A stretch of 54,053 bases of DNA. It comes from Streptomyces sp. NRRL F-4489. Lineage in GTDB: Bacteria > Actinomycetota > Actinomycetes > Streptomycetales > Streptomycetaceae. The position numbers and the translations under genes are program-made. Shown one piece after another: positions 36,921 through 44,457 of this stretch; the stretch's first letter is position 1; each line of letters begins with the position of its first letter. The stretch is taken from the NCBI RefSeq assembly GCF_001509485.1, contig NZ_LLZI01000233.1, forward strand, positions 1 to 54,053, in the 5' to 3' direction. The notes below the pieces were generated by a model. It did not search any database. It was not told the DNA's origin and worked only from the letters and a program-made list of their open reading frames with translations.

Positions 36921-37420
36921 ACACCGGAAGACCGGCGCGGAGTTGGCGGCGCGGTGGTCACCTGACGGGGCGTTCGGGACGTAGGTCCCGATCCGGGCCA
37001 TTGCCGCAAGCGTGACCTAAAGCACTGACTTCGGGTCTTGCTCTCAAGCTGCACCCTCGTGCCAAAATAGGACAAGGAGTCTGACTTTGGCTCCTTCCGT
37101 CCAACTAAGGGCGGATAGATCGGTATTGCGCTCCTTGAGGGGTCTCGTGGCGGGTGGTCGTGGTGTGACTGATCGTCACGGGGGTGTGACTGTCCGCTAT
37201 GGCACGGTCCATCGGCATCCGCCGAGGTTGAACACCTGAGAGGGCAATTCCATCGGTTTGGCCGACGTGGCTGGACAGATGGTGTAGTTGTAGTGCCGAG
37301 GACAAGCCGTTCGTCCTATAACCGACTCGGCCCGCGTCCGCCATTTCGGGCAACGCGGGTCAAGGTGCAGAATTTAGAGGAAAGAACCGTGATGGTTCGG
37401 TTCTCCCGAGGAGGCCGCTC
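36921..37420. other. Non-coding region upstream of bldC
   Basis: 500 nt with below-average GC. It contains the tight hairpin CGGGAC-GTAG-GTCCCG (36975-36990, probable terminator of the previous gene), AAGGAG/CTCCTT (37074-37079, 37091-37096), GTGAC-N5-GTCAC (37165-37179) and nested repeats around AGAACC/GGTTCT (37383-37404) just before the bldC ribosome site. TATAAC (37317-37322) is a possible -10 without a good -35. The long leader suggests complex control of bldC. Confidence 0.5.
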
Positions 37421-37627
37421 ATGACCGCTCGCACCCCTGACGCCGAGCCGCTGCTTACCCCCGCCGAGGTCGCCACGATGTTCCGCGTGGACCCGAAGAC
37501 GGTGACCCGCTGGGCCAAGGCAGGCAAGCTCACGTCCATCCGCACGCTCGGAGGGCACCGGCGTTACCGCGAGGCTGAGGTCCGCGCACTGCTCGCGGGT
37601 ATCCCGCAGCAGCGCAGCGAGTCCTGA
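37421..37627 (+). CDS. bldC: Developmental regulator BldC (MerR-like)
   Basis: A 68-residue DNA-binding protein required for the normal timing of aerial growth and antibiotic production in Streptomyces. It is only the winged helix-turn-helix of MerR proteins: LLTPAEVATMFRVDPKTVTR (HTH), WAKAGKLTSIRTLGGHRRYR (wing), then a short helix EVRALLAGIP. No effector domain is present; the known protein binds head-to-tail on direct repeats and acts on many promoters. The length equals the characterised S. coelicolor protein. GAGGAGG precedes the ATG. Confidence 0.99.
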   Translation: MTARTPDAEPLLTPAEVATMFRVDPKTVTRWAKAGKLTSIRTLGGHRRYREAEVRALLAGIPQQRSES

Positions 37628-37646
37628 ATAACCGCATAACCAGGCT

Positions 37647-37672
37647 GTTTTCGGGCCCCCCAACCCGGAAAC
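37647..37672 (+). terminator. Terminator of bldC
   Basis: GTTTTCGGG (37647-37655) pairs with CCCGGAAAC (37664-37672) with one U-G pair, 20 nt after the stop. Confidence 0.55.
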
Positions 37673-37774
37673 GCCCGCATACCGCTCCACCTGCTCCATC
37701 CGCTCCACAGAGCTCTTCACGACGCGGCGCCTGCCCCAACAGGCCCCACACCCGCTCCATCCGGGTACGTCATC

Positions 37775-37808
37775 GATCGCGCTGGACTCCGCCGGGTCCG
37801 GCGCGATC
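37775..37808 (+). terminator. Second hairpin terminator with T-tract
   Basis: GATCGCGC (37775-37782) pairs with GCGCGATC (37801-37808); an inner GGAC/GTCC extends it. TCTTTTGT follows, a classical intrinsic terminator shape that is rare in this GC-rich DNA. Confidence 0.65.
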
Positions 37809-38152
37809 TCTTTTGTGTGCGGCCGTTCCCGGGCCGCTCGCGGCGCTCGGGCCGCCCCGGCGCCGGTCGGCTCCGCGAGGCGCGCCAGCGGCTTTCCAGG
37901 GCCCTTGAAGGGCCTCGCCGAACCGGACCTGGCGGTCTCGTTTCGCCGCATTGGAGGGGTGGTGCAATTGCACATATTAAATGGACCTGTTGTAGGCGGG
38001 CGGTAAGTTCCCCATCCCGCGAAACTTGTTCGGTGACTCCCGTCACACAGCAGGGTTATTGAACCCCTGGAGATGCTGGGGTATAGCGCTATTCCGCCGC
38101 TTTCTCCGTACCAGCCTGCCACCGCGCGCAACGGCGGCACAGGCGCCCTTGG

Positions 38153-38389
38153 TCACCGGGCGGCGGGACTTCCGTCCTCGGCCGGCGGCGCGCAGACGGC
38201 CGGGGAGGCGCTCGGGGCGTCCGGGGGCGCGGCGGGCCCGGAACGGGCGCCGTGCGGCTCCATGGCGAGCCGGAGCAGCTGATGGCAGACCGGGCAGTGC
38301 CGGGTCCGGTGGCGGTAGCCGTAGCGCAGCGCCGCCGACAGGTGGGCGCGCAGCAGCGCCCCGGTCTCGTGCCGTACCGCAGCCGCCAT
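38153..38389 (-). CDS. DUF6274-like small protein
   Basis: A 78-residue protein beginning MAAAVRHETGALLRAHLSAA, with a zinc-knuckle-like RHCPVCHQLLRLAME (Cys-x-x-Cys plus flanking His) and a Pro/Ala/Ser tail. I recall DUF6274 as a short Streptomyces family with this H-CP-CH-LLRLAME core, of unknown function; one metal site may be formed with a partner. Start 38389 was chosen over 38413 because GGGAGG is 9 nt upstream. It is downstream of the tRNA-Asp gene in the same direction but separated by a terminator. Confidence 0.7.
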   Translation of the reverse strand: MAAAVRHETGALLRAHLSAALRYGYRHRTRHCPVCHQLLRLAMEPHGARSGPAAPPDAPSASPAVCAPPAEDGSPAAR

Positions 38390-38511
38390 CGCCCGCCACC
38401 TCCCGGCCCCCACGCCTTCCTACGTGGGTACCGGCGGCCGGGGGCGCCGTCAAGACCGCCGCCGTCCCCGGCCGCCCGCGGCAAGGGCAACGGCAGCGGG
38501 CGGGAACGCCG

Positions 38512-38543
38512 ACGGCCCGCACCGGAAAACCGGTACGGGCCGT
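38512..38543 (-). terminator. Terminator of tRNA-Asp (copy 1)
   Basis: Arms 38512-38525 and 38530-38543 surround AAAA. One position is U-G on the - strand but C/A on the +, so the hairpin is complete only for - strand transcripts. Confidence 0.7.
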
Positions 38544-38552
38544 TGGGAGATG

Positions 38553-38627
38553 CGGTCCTGACGGGATTTGAACCCGCGGCCTCCACCTTGACAGGGTGGC
38601 GAGCACTCCAAACTGCTCCACAGGACC
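38553..38627 (-). tRNA. tRNA-Asp (anticodon GTC), copy 1
   Basis: 75 nt. The acceptor GGTCCTG/CAGGACC, anticodon loop CTGTCAA (GUC) closed by CCACC/GGTGG, T-arm GGGTTCAAATCCC and discriminator G are present. It is identical to 44181-44255, and the identity extends to about 80 bp. Confidence 0.97.
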
Positions 38628-38665
38628 TTGCTTCGCTTTCCGCTTGCGGCGGGCTGCGAAGCAAG

Positions 38666-38695
38666 ACTGTACAGCAGGTCAGGGGGTGCGGTCGA
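38666..38695 (-). promoter_or_regulatory. Promoter of tRNA-Asp (copy 1)
   Basis: On the - strand TCGACC, 18 nt, TACAGT, placing transcription start about 30 nt before the tRNA. Confidence 0.5.
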
Positions 38696-38732
38696 ACTCG
38701 GACCCGGATACCGCCCAGAGGGCCGCCCCGGC

Positions 38733-41700
38733 CTACGGCGCCGCCGCGTCCACCGCCTTCATGATCCGCTTGTCGGAGACCGGATACGCCGTCCCCAGGG
38801 CGTGCGCGAAGTAGCTGACCCGGAGTTCCTCGATCATCCAGCGGATCTCCCGGGCCGCGTCCGGCACCGGCCGCCCCGGGGGGAACTGCTCCAGCAGCCA
38901 GGCGTACTCGTCCTGCATCTCCTTGACCTTCGCCATCCGGCTGCGGTCCCGCTCGGCGTTGGTGGGCAGCTGCGTCAGCCGGCGGTCCACCGCGACCAGA
39001 TAGCGCAGCAGGTCCGGCAGCCGCTTGGCGCCGTGCTCGGTGACGAAACCGGGCTTGACCAGCGCGGCCAGCTGCTCCTTGACGTCCGCCAGCGACGCCA
39101 GCAGCGAGGGGAAGGTGGTGGCCTTCAGACGGCGCTCGCACGCCTGCCAGGCGGCCAGCACCTCCTGCGTCTGCCGGACGGTCTGCAGCGTGGCGTCGAC
39201 CAGATCGGCCCGCACCGCGTCGAAGAGCTTGCGGAAGCCCTCCTCGTCCCACGCCGGGCCGCCCCGGGCCGCGATCAGCCGGTCCGCGGCGGCGGTCACG
39301 CAGTCGTCGAAGAGCGCGCCGATGGAGCCGTGCGGATTGCGGGACAGCGCGAGCTTCTGCTGGTTGCTCAGCTTGTCCTGGGCGAACTTGGCGGGGTTGG
39401 AGGGGATGTTGAGCAGGATGAGGCGGCGGGTGCCGGCCCACATGGCCGTCCGCTGCTCGTCCTCGGTGTCGAACAGCCGCACCGCGACGCTGCTGCCCTC
39501 GTCGGCCAGCGCCGGATACGCCTTGACCGGGTGGCCCGCGCGGCGGGTCTCGAACGTGCGCGGGAGCGTGCCGATCGTCCAGGACGTCAGGCCCGTGCGC
39601 TGCTCCGGGCCGGCCGGCGCGGCCTCGCCCTGGCTGCCGGCGCCCTTGCCGCCCTTGGCGGGCCGCTCGGCGGCCTCTGTGAAGGCCCGGGAGATGGCCG
39701 CCTGGGTCTTGGGCTTGAGCTGGAGCCGCAGCGCCTCCAGGTCCTTGGCCTCGGCGAGCTTGCGGCGGCCCGCGGCGGAGCCGCCCTTGGAGGCGGCGTC
39801 GTACACCCGGAAGGTGATCTTCAGGTGATCCGGGACCTTGCCCAGGTCGAAGTCCGCGGCGTCCACCGGCACCCCCACCATCCGCTGCAGGCCCGCGGCC
39901 AGCGCGGCCGTCAGCGGGCCCTGGAGCGGCACGGTGGTGTCCAGGAAGCGGGCGGCGAAGTTCGGCGCCGGGACGTAGTTGCGGCGGATCGGCTTGGGCA
40001 GCGAGCGGATCAGCTCGGTCACCAACTGCTCGCGCAGGCCCGGGATCTGCCAGTCGAAGCCCTCGGAGGAGACCTGGTTGAGCACCTGGAGCGGGATGTG
40101 GACGGTCACGCCGTCCGCGTCCGCGCCCGGCTCGAACTGGTAGGTGACCTTGAACTTCAGCTTCCCCTGCCGCCAGGTGTCCGGATAGGCGTCCTTGGTG
40201 ACGGCCTCGGCGGACTCGTTGATCAGCATGGAGTGCTCGAAGGTGAGCAGCTCCGGCTCCTCCTGGCGCTTCCGCTTCCACCAGGCGTCGAAGTGCGCCC
40301 CGGAGACCACGTCGGCGGGGATCCGCCGGTCGTAGAAGTCGAAGAGCGTCTCGTCGTCGACGAGGATGTCGCGGCGCCGGGCGCGGTGCTCCAACTCCTC
40401 GACCTCGCCGAGGAGTTTGCGGTTGTCATGGAAGAACTGGTGGTGGGTGCGCCAGTCGCCCTCGACCAGCGCGTGCCGGATGAACAGCTCGCGGGAGGTC
40501 TCGGGGTCGATCCGGCCGTAGTTGACCTTGCGCTGGGCGACGATCGGGACGCCGTAGAGCGTGACCCGCTCGTACGCCATCACCGCGGCCATCTTCTGCT
40601 CCCAGTGCGGCTCGCTGTAGTTCCGCTTCACCAGATGCCCGGCGAGCGGTTCGATCCACTCCGGTTCGATCCGGGCGTTGACCCGGGCCCACAGCCGGGA
40701 CGTCTCGACCAGCTCGGCGGACATCACCCAGCGCGGCGGCTTCTTGAAGAGCGCGGAGCCGGGGAAGACGGCGAATTTGGCGCCGCGGGCCCCCAGGTAC
40801 TCGTTCTTCGCCTCGGTGTCCTTCAGGCCGATGTGCGAAAGCAAACCGGAAAGCAGGGCGGTGTGGAGGTGCTCGGGCGCCGCGTCGGTGTCGTTCAGAT
40901 GGATGCCCATCCCCTTGGCGACCGTCCGCAGCTGCGAGTAGATGTCCTGCCACTCGCGTATCCGCAGGTAGTTCAGGAACTCCGCGCGGCACATCCGGCG
41001 GAACGCGGACGAGGACAGCGCCTTCTGCTGCTCGCGGACGTACCGCCAGAGGTTGAGGTACGCCAGGAAGTCGGAGGTCTCGTCCTTGAAGCGGGCGTGC
41101 TGCTGATCGGCCTGCTGCTGCTTGTCCGCCGGCCGCTCGCGCGGGTCCTGGATGGACAGCGCCGCGGCGATCACCATCACCTCGCGGACGCAGCCGGTGC
41201 GGTCCGCCTCCAGCACCATCCGGGCCAGCCGGGGGTCCACCGGCAGCTGGGCGAGCTTCCGGCCCAGCGGGGTCAGCCGCTTGCGGACGTCCTTCTGCGC
41301 GGTGTCCAGCGCCCCCAGCTCGCGCAGCAGGTCGATGCCGTCCTTGATGTTGCGGCGGTCCGGCGCGTCGATGAACGGGAACTTCTCGATGTCGCCGAGC
41401 CCGGCCGCGGTCATCTGCAGGATGACGGAGGCGAGGTTCGTCCGCAGGATCTCCGCGTCGGTGAACTCCGGGCGGGAGAGGAAGTCCTCCTCCGAATACA
41501 GCCGGATGCAGATACCGTCGCTGGTCCGGCCGCAGCGGCCCTTGCGCTGATTGGCGCTGGCCTGCGAGACCGGCTCGATCGGCAGCCGCTGCACCTTCGT
41601 ACGGAAGCTGTAGCGGGAGATCCGGGCCATGCCCGGGTCGATGACGTACTTGATGCCCGGGACGGTCAGCGAGGTCTCGGCGACGTTCGTCGCCAGCACG

Positions 41701-42818
41701 ATCCGGCGGCCGGAGTGGCGCTGGAAGACCCGGTGCTGCTCGGCGTGCGACAGCCGCGCGTACAGCGGCAGGATCTCGGTGCCCGGGAGGTTCTTCTTGG
41801 CCAGCGCGTCGGCGGTGTCGCGGATCTCCCGCTCGCCGGAGAGGAAGACCAGGATGTCGCCGGGGCCCTCGGCCCGCAGCTCGTCCACCGCGTCGCAGAT
41901 CGCGGTGATCTGGTCGCGGTCGGGGTCCTGGCCGCCCTCCTCCAGCAGCGGGCGGTAGCGCACCTCGACCGGATACGTGCGCCCGGAGACCTCGACGATC
42001 GGCGCGCCCGTCCGCTCGCCGTCCCCGTCCGCCCCGGTCTCCGGCCGGCCGTCGACGGTGGCGACGCTCCCGAAGTGGCGCGCGAACCGCTCGGGGTCGA
42101 TCGTCGCGGAGGTGATGACGACCTTCAGATCCGGGCGCCGGGGCAGCAGCTGCGCCAGATAGCCCAGGATGAAGTCGATGTTGAGGCTGCGCTCGTGGGC
42201 CTCGTCGATGATGATCGTGTCGTACTGGCGCAGCTCGCGGTCGGTCTGGATCTCGGCGAGCAGGATGCCGTCGGTCATCAGCTTGACGAGGGTGTTCTCG
42301 CCGACCTGGTCGGTGAAGCGGACCTTCCAGCCGACCACCTCGCCCAGCGGCGACTTCAGCTCCTCGGCCACCCGCTCGGCGACCGTGCGGGCCGCGATCC
42401 GGCGCGGCTGGGTGTGCCCGATCAGGCCCTTGACGCCGCGCCCCAGCTCCAGGCAGATCTTGGGGATCTGGGTGGTCTTGCCGGAGCCGGTCTCGCCCGC
42501 GACGATCACGACCTGGTGGTCGCGGATGGCGGCGAGGATCTCGTCCTTCTTCTGGCTGACCGGCAGCTCCGCCGGATAGCGCACCTCCGGCAGCGCGGCG
42601 CGCCGGCTCGCCACCCGCAGCTCGGCGCCGTCGATCTCGGCGGCGATCTCGGCGAGCACCGCCGCCCGCGCCTCGGGCTTGCGGATCCGGCGCGCGCCGT
42701 CGAGCCGGCGCCCCAGCCGCTGCTGATCGCGCAGCATCAGCTCGGGGACGCGCTTCAGCAGGGAGGACAGCGTGGGGGCGGCGCCGTCGGTGGGGGCGGA
42801 GGCAGGCTGACTGGACAT
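38733..42818 (-). CDS. hrpA: ATP-dependent RNA helicase HrpA
   Basis: A 1361-residue DEAH/RHA helicase, the full-length HrpA type (usually about 1300). Motif I is GETGSGKTT (108-116), motif Ia is TQPRRIAAR, motif II is DEAH in IIIDEAHERSLNIDF, motif III is SAT, and motif VI is QRKGRCGRTSDG. The helicase-associated winged-helix/ratchet region and the C-terminal DUF3418 domain follow (SRNPHGSIGALFDDC). In E. coli HrpA processes fimbrial mRNA and rescues collided ribosomes. GGGGGA precedes the ATG by 3-8 nt. It is divergent from a permease gene. Two tRNA-Asp copies flank this segment. Confidence 0.96.
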   Translation of the reverse strand: MSSQPASAPTDGAAPTLSSLLKRVPELMLRDQQRLGRRLDGARRIRKPEARAAVLAEIAAEIDGAELRVASRRAALPEVRYPAELPVSQKKDEILAAIRDHQVVIVAGETGSGKTTQIPKICLELGRGVKGLIGHTQPRRIAARTVAERVAEELKSPLGEVVGWKVRFTDQVGENTLVKLMTDGILLAEIQTDRELRQYDTIIIDEAHERSLNIDFILGYLAQLLPRRPDLKVVITSATIDPERFARHFGSVATVDGRPETGADGDGERTGAPIVEVSGRTYPVEVRYRPLLEEGGQDPDRDQITAICDAVDELRAEGPGDILVFLSGEREIRDTADALAKKNLPGTEILPLYARLSHAEQHRVFQRHSGRRIVLATNVAETSLTVPGIKYVIDPGMARISRYSFRTKVQRLPIEPVSQASANQRKGRCGRTSDGICIRLYSEEDFLSRPEFTDAEILRTNLASVILQMTAAGLGDIEKFPFIDAPDRRNIKDGIDLLRELGALDTAQKDVRKRLTPLGRKLAQLPVDPRLARMVLEADRTGCVREVMVIAAALSIQDPRERPADKQQQADQQHARFKDETSDFLAYLNLWRYVREQQKALSSSAFRRMCRAEFLNYLRIREWQDIYSQLRTVAKGMGIHLNDTDAAPEHLHTALLSGLLSHIGLKDTEAKNEYLGARGAKFAVFPGSALFKKPPRWVMSAELVETSRLWARVNARIEPEWIEPLAGHLVKRNYSEPHWEQKMAAVMAYERVTLYGVPIVAQRKVNYGRIDPETSRELFIRHALVEGDWRTHHQFFHDNRKLLGEVEELEHRARRRDILVDDETLFDFYDRRIPADVVSGAHFDAWWKRKRQEEPELLTFEHSMLINESAEAVTKDAYPDTWRQGKLKFKVTYQFEPGADADGVTVHIPLQVLNQVSSEGFDWQIPGLREQLVTELIRSLPKPIRRNYVPAPNFAARFLDTTVPLQGPLTAALAAGLQRMVGVPVDAADFDLGKVPDHLKITFRVYDAASKGGSAAGRRKLAEAKDLEALRLQLKPKTQAAISRAFTEAAERPAKGGKGAGSQGEAAPAGPEQRTGLTSWTIGTLPRTFETRRAGHPVKAYPALADEGSSVAVRLFDTEDEQRTAMWAGTRRLILLNIPSNPAKFAQDKLSNQQKLALSRNPHGSIGALFDDCVTAAADRLIAARGGPAWDEEGFRKLFDAVRADLVDATLQTVRQTQEVLAAWQACERRLKATTFPSLLASLADVKEQLAALVKPGFVTEHGAKRLPDLLRYLVAVDRRLTQLPTNAERDRSRMAKVKEMQDEYAWLLEQFPPGRPVPDAAREIRWMIEELRVSYFAHALGTAYPVSDKRIMKAVDAAAP

Positions 42819-42925
42819 ACGTCCCCCAGGATCTCACCTCGCGGAAAAGACTGGCGAACCATTTGCGGGCGGGCCCGGCTCTCCAGGGGCGGCGACCCCG
42901 GGCGGTATGTCCGGCATGGGTGCTT

Positions 42926-42931
42926 TAGCGT
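42926..42931 (+). promoter_or_regulatory. -10 element of a leaderless permease transcript
   Basis: TAGCGT ends 7 nt before the ATG at 42939; no ribosome-binding site is seen. Confidence 0.45.
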
Positions 42932-42938
42932 GGATGGC

Positions 42939-44021
42939 ATGCGTGATCATGAAGGCGAGCACGGCGCCCACGCCCCGCACGGCGCCCACGGCCGGCCCCG
43001 GACCGCGGCGGAGCGCTGGGCGGCCTTCCGGTCCTCGCCGTTCCTCCCGGCCACGGTCCTGCTGGTCATCCTCGCCGCCGCGGCCGGCCTCTTCGCCGGC
43101 TCGTACACCTACGCCATGGCCAACCCCACCCCCCGGCACATCCCCACCGCCGTCGTCACCACTCCCGCCGCCCCGCAGCAGGAGACCTTCGTCGCCGGAA
43201 TGGAACGCGCCCTGAACGCCTCCCTCCGGCTGACCGGCTACGCCACCTACGACAAGGCCCGCGCGGCCGTGGACGAGCAGCGGGAGTACGCGGTGCTGCG
43301 GGCCCGCGGCCGCGGCGTCGAACTGGACGTCTCCGGCGCCTCCGGCGCGACGGTGGCCCAGGTGCTGTCCGAGGCCGCCGCCAAGGTCGGCCCGGCCACC
43401 GGCGTGCCGGTCACCGTCCGGGACATCAAACCGCTCCAGCACGGCGACCCCCGCGGCCTGGCACTGTTCTACATCTCGCTGGCGGCCGTGATCATCGGCT
43501 TCGTCGGCGCCATCCAGCTCAGCGTGCACGCCCGCGGTCTGAACCCGGCCGAGCGGATCGCCTTCACCGTCGCCTACGCCCTGCTCGGCGGCTTCGCCAT
43601 CGCCGCGGTGGCCGACTGGTGGCTGGGCGCGCTCCGGCTGCCGTTCGCGGAGTCCTGGATGATCCTGGCGCTGACCATGTTCACGTCCGGCATGGTCTTC
43701 ACGATGTTCAACACCCTGATCGGCCGCTGGGCCATGCTCCCCACCTGGGGCCTGATGGTGCTCCTGGGCAACCCCTCGTCCGGCGGCGCGGTCTCCTGGC
43801 CGCTGCTGCCGTCCGTCCTCGGCCTGATCGGCCGCTGGCTGCCGCCGGGCGCCTCGGTCAACGCCCAGCACACCGCCGTCTACTTCCGCGGCCACCAGCA
43901 CGCCTTCCCGTTCCTGGTGCTGGCCGGGTGGGCGCTGGTCTCCTGCACGGTCTTCTGGGTCTGGCGCCACCGCCACCCCGGGGGCCGCGAGCCGGCACCG
44001 GCACCGGCCGCCGGCTCCTGA
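42939..44021 (+). CDS. ABC-2/YhgE-type permease-like membrane protein
   Basis: A 360-residue integral membrane protein. A His-rich N-terminus precedes TM1 (LPATVLLVILAAAAGLFAGS). An extracellular domain of about 130 residues begins TYAMANPTPRHIPTAVVTTP, the layout of YhgE/Pip or ABC-2 permeases. Five more hydrophobic segments follow (ISLAAVIIGFVGAIQLSV and VAYALLGGFAIAAVADWWL among them). No ATPase gene is adjacent. Such half-transporters can export lipids or peptides, or act as phage-infection-type proteins; the substrate is unknown. The frame is open far upstream antisense to hrpA; the ATG is supported by its leaderless -10 and by the position of TM1. Confidence 0.78.
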   Translation: MRDHEGEHGAHAPHGAHGRPRTAAERWAAFRSSPFLPATVLLVILAAAAGLFAGSYTYAMANPTPRHIPTAVVTTPAAPQQETFVAGMERALNASLRLTGYATYDKARAAVDEQREYAVLRARGRGVELDVSGASGATVAQVLSEAAAKVGPATGVPVTVRDIKPLQHGDPRGLALFYISLAAVIIGFVGAIQLSVHARGLNPAERIAFTVAYALLGGFAIAAVADWWLGALRLPFAESWMILALTMFTSGMVFTMFNTLIGRWAMLPTWGLMVLLGNPSSGGAVSWPLLPSVLGLIGRWLPPGASVNAQHTAVYFRGHQHAFPFLVLAGWALVSCTVFWVWRHRHPGGREPAPAPAAGS

Positions 44022-44049
44022 GCGGACCCGGCGCCGGATCCGCGCCCGG

Positions 44050-44087
44050 AAAAGAAAAAGACCCCGGTCCGTTTCCGAACCGGGATC
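44050..44087 (-). terminator. Terminator of the tRNA-Glu/Asp/Phe cluster
   Basis: The arms 44060-44070 and 44077-44087 form an 11-bp stem with two G-U pairs as - strand RNA, followed on that strand by a TTTTTCTTTT tract (44050-44059). Confidence 0.85.
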
Positions 44088-44102
44088 TTCTCCCAATGGG
44101 TG

Positions 44103-44176
44103 TGGCTGGGGCCGGGGTCGAACCGGCGACCTTCCGCTTTTCAGGCGGACGCTCGTACCAACTGAGCTACCCAGCC
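44103..44176 (-). tRNA. tRNA-Phe (anticodon GAA)
   Basis: 74 nt. Acceptor GGCTGGG/CCCAGCC, anticodon loop CTGAAAA (GAA) closed by TCCGC/GCGGA, T-arm GGTTCGACC, discriminator A. Confidence 0.97.
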
Positions 44177-44180
44177 GCAG

Positions 44181-44255
44181 CGGTCCTGACGGGATTTGAA
44201 CCCGCGGCCTCCACCTTGACAGGGTGGCGAGCACTCCAAACTGCTCCACAGGACC
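44181..44255 (-). tRNA. tRNA-Asp (anticodon GTC), copy 2
   Basis: 75 nt, identical to copy 1 (38553-38627). It lies 4 nt upstream of tRNA-Phe in the same transcript. Confidence 0.97.
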
Positions 44256-44301
44256 TTGCATTGCGCGAGTGGCGTGAACCAGTCTCGCACACGGTGGTGC
44301 G

Positions 44302-44374
44302 TGCCCCCAACGGGATTCGAACCCGTGCTACCGCCTTGAAAGGGCGGCGTCCTGGGCCACTAGACGATGAGGGC
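44302..44374 (-). tRNA. tRNA-Glu (anticodon TTC)
   Basis: 73 nt. Acceptor GCCCTCA/TGGGGGC with a T-G pair, D-arm starting TCGTCTAG typical of tRNA-Glu, anticodon loop CTTTCAA (UUC), T-arm GGTTCGAAT. First gene of the Glu-Asp-Phe cluster. Confidence 0.97.
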
Positions 44375-44457
44375 TGATGGCCCGCCTTGGCGCCGTTACC
44401 GGCTCCGTCGGGGACGTGAGAAGCATATGGGATGGGAGGACCGTTCGCCAAAACGGT

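Larger units (their letters stand above)
37628..38152. other. Non-coding region between bldC and DUF6274
   Basis: 525 nt with two hairpin terminators (separate entries) and a small self-complementary element near 38055-38085 (AACCCCTGGAG and CTGGGGTATAG). No gene is supported; the open frames here contain no recognisable domain. Confidence 0.5.

Noticed and set aside
37164..37180. TGTGA...TCACG as a Crp site upstream of bldC
   Set aside because: The spacing (7 nt instead of 6) does not fit the Crp consensus; it is kept only as an inverted repeat.
38628..42938. Long + strand frame antisense to hrpA continuing into the permease gene
   Set aside because: hrpA has every DEAH motif on the other strand. 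Only the part from 42939 has membrane-protein character and a plausible start.
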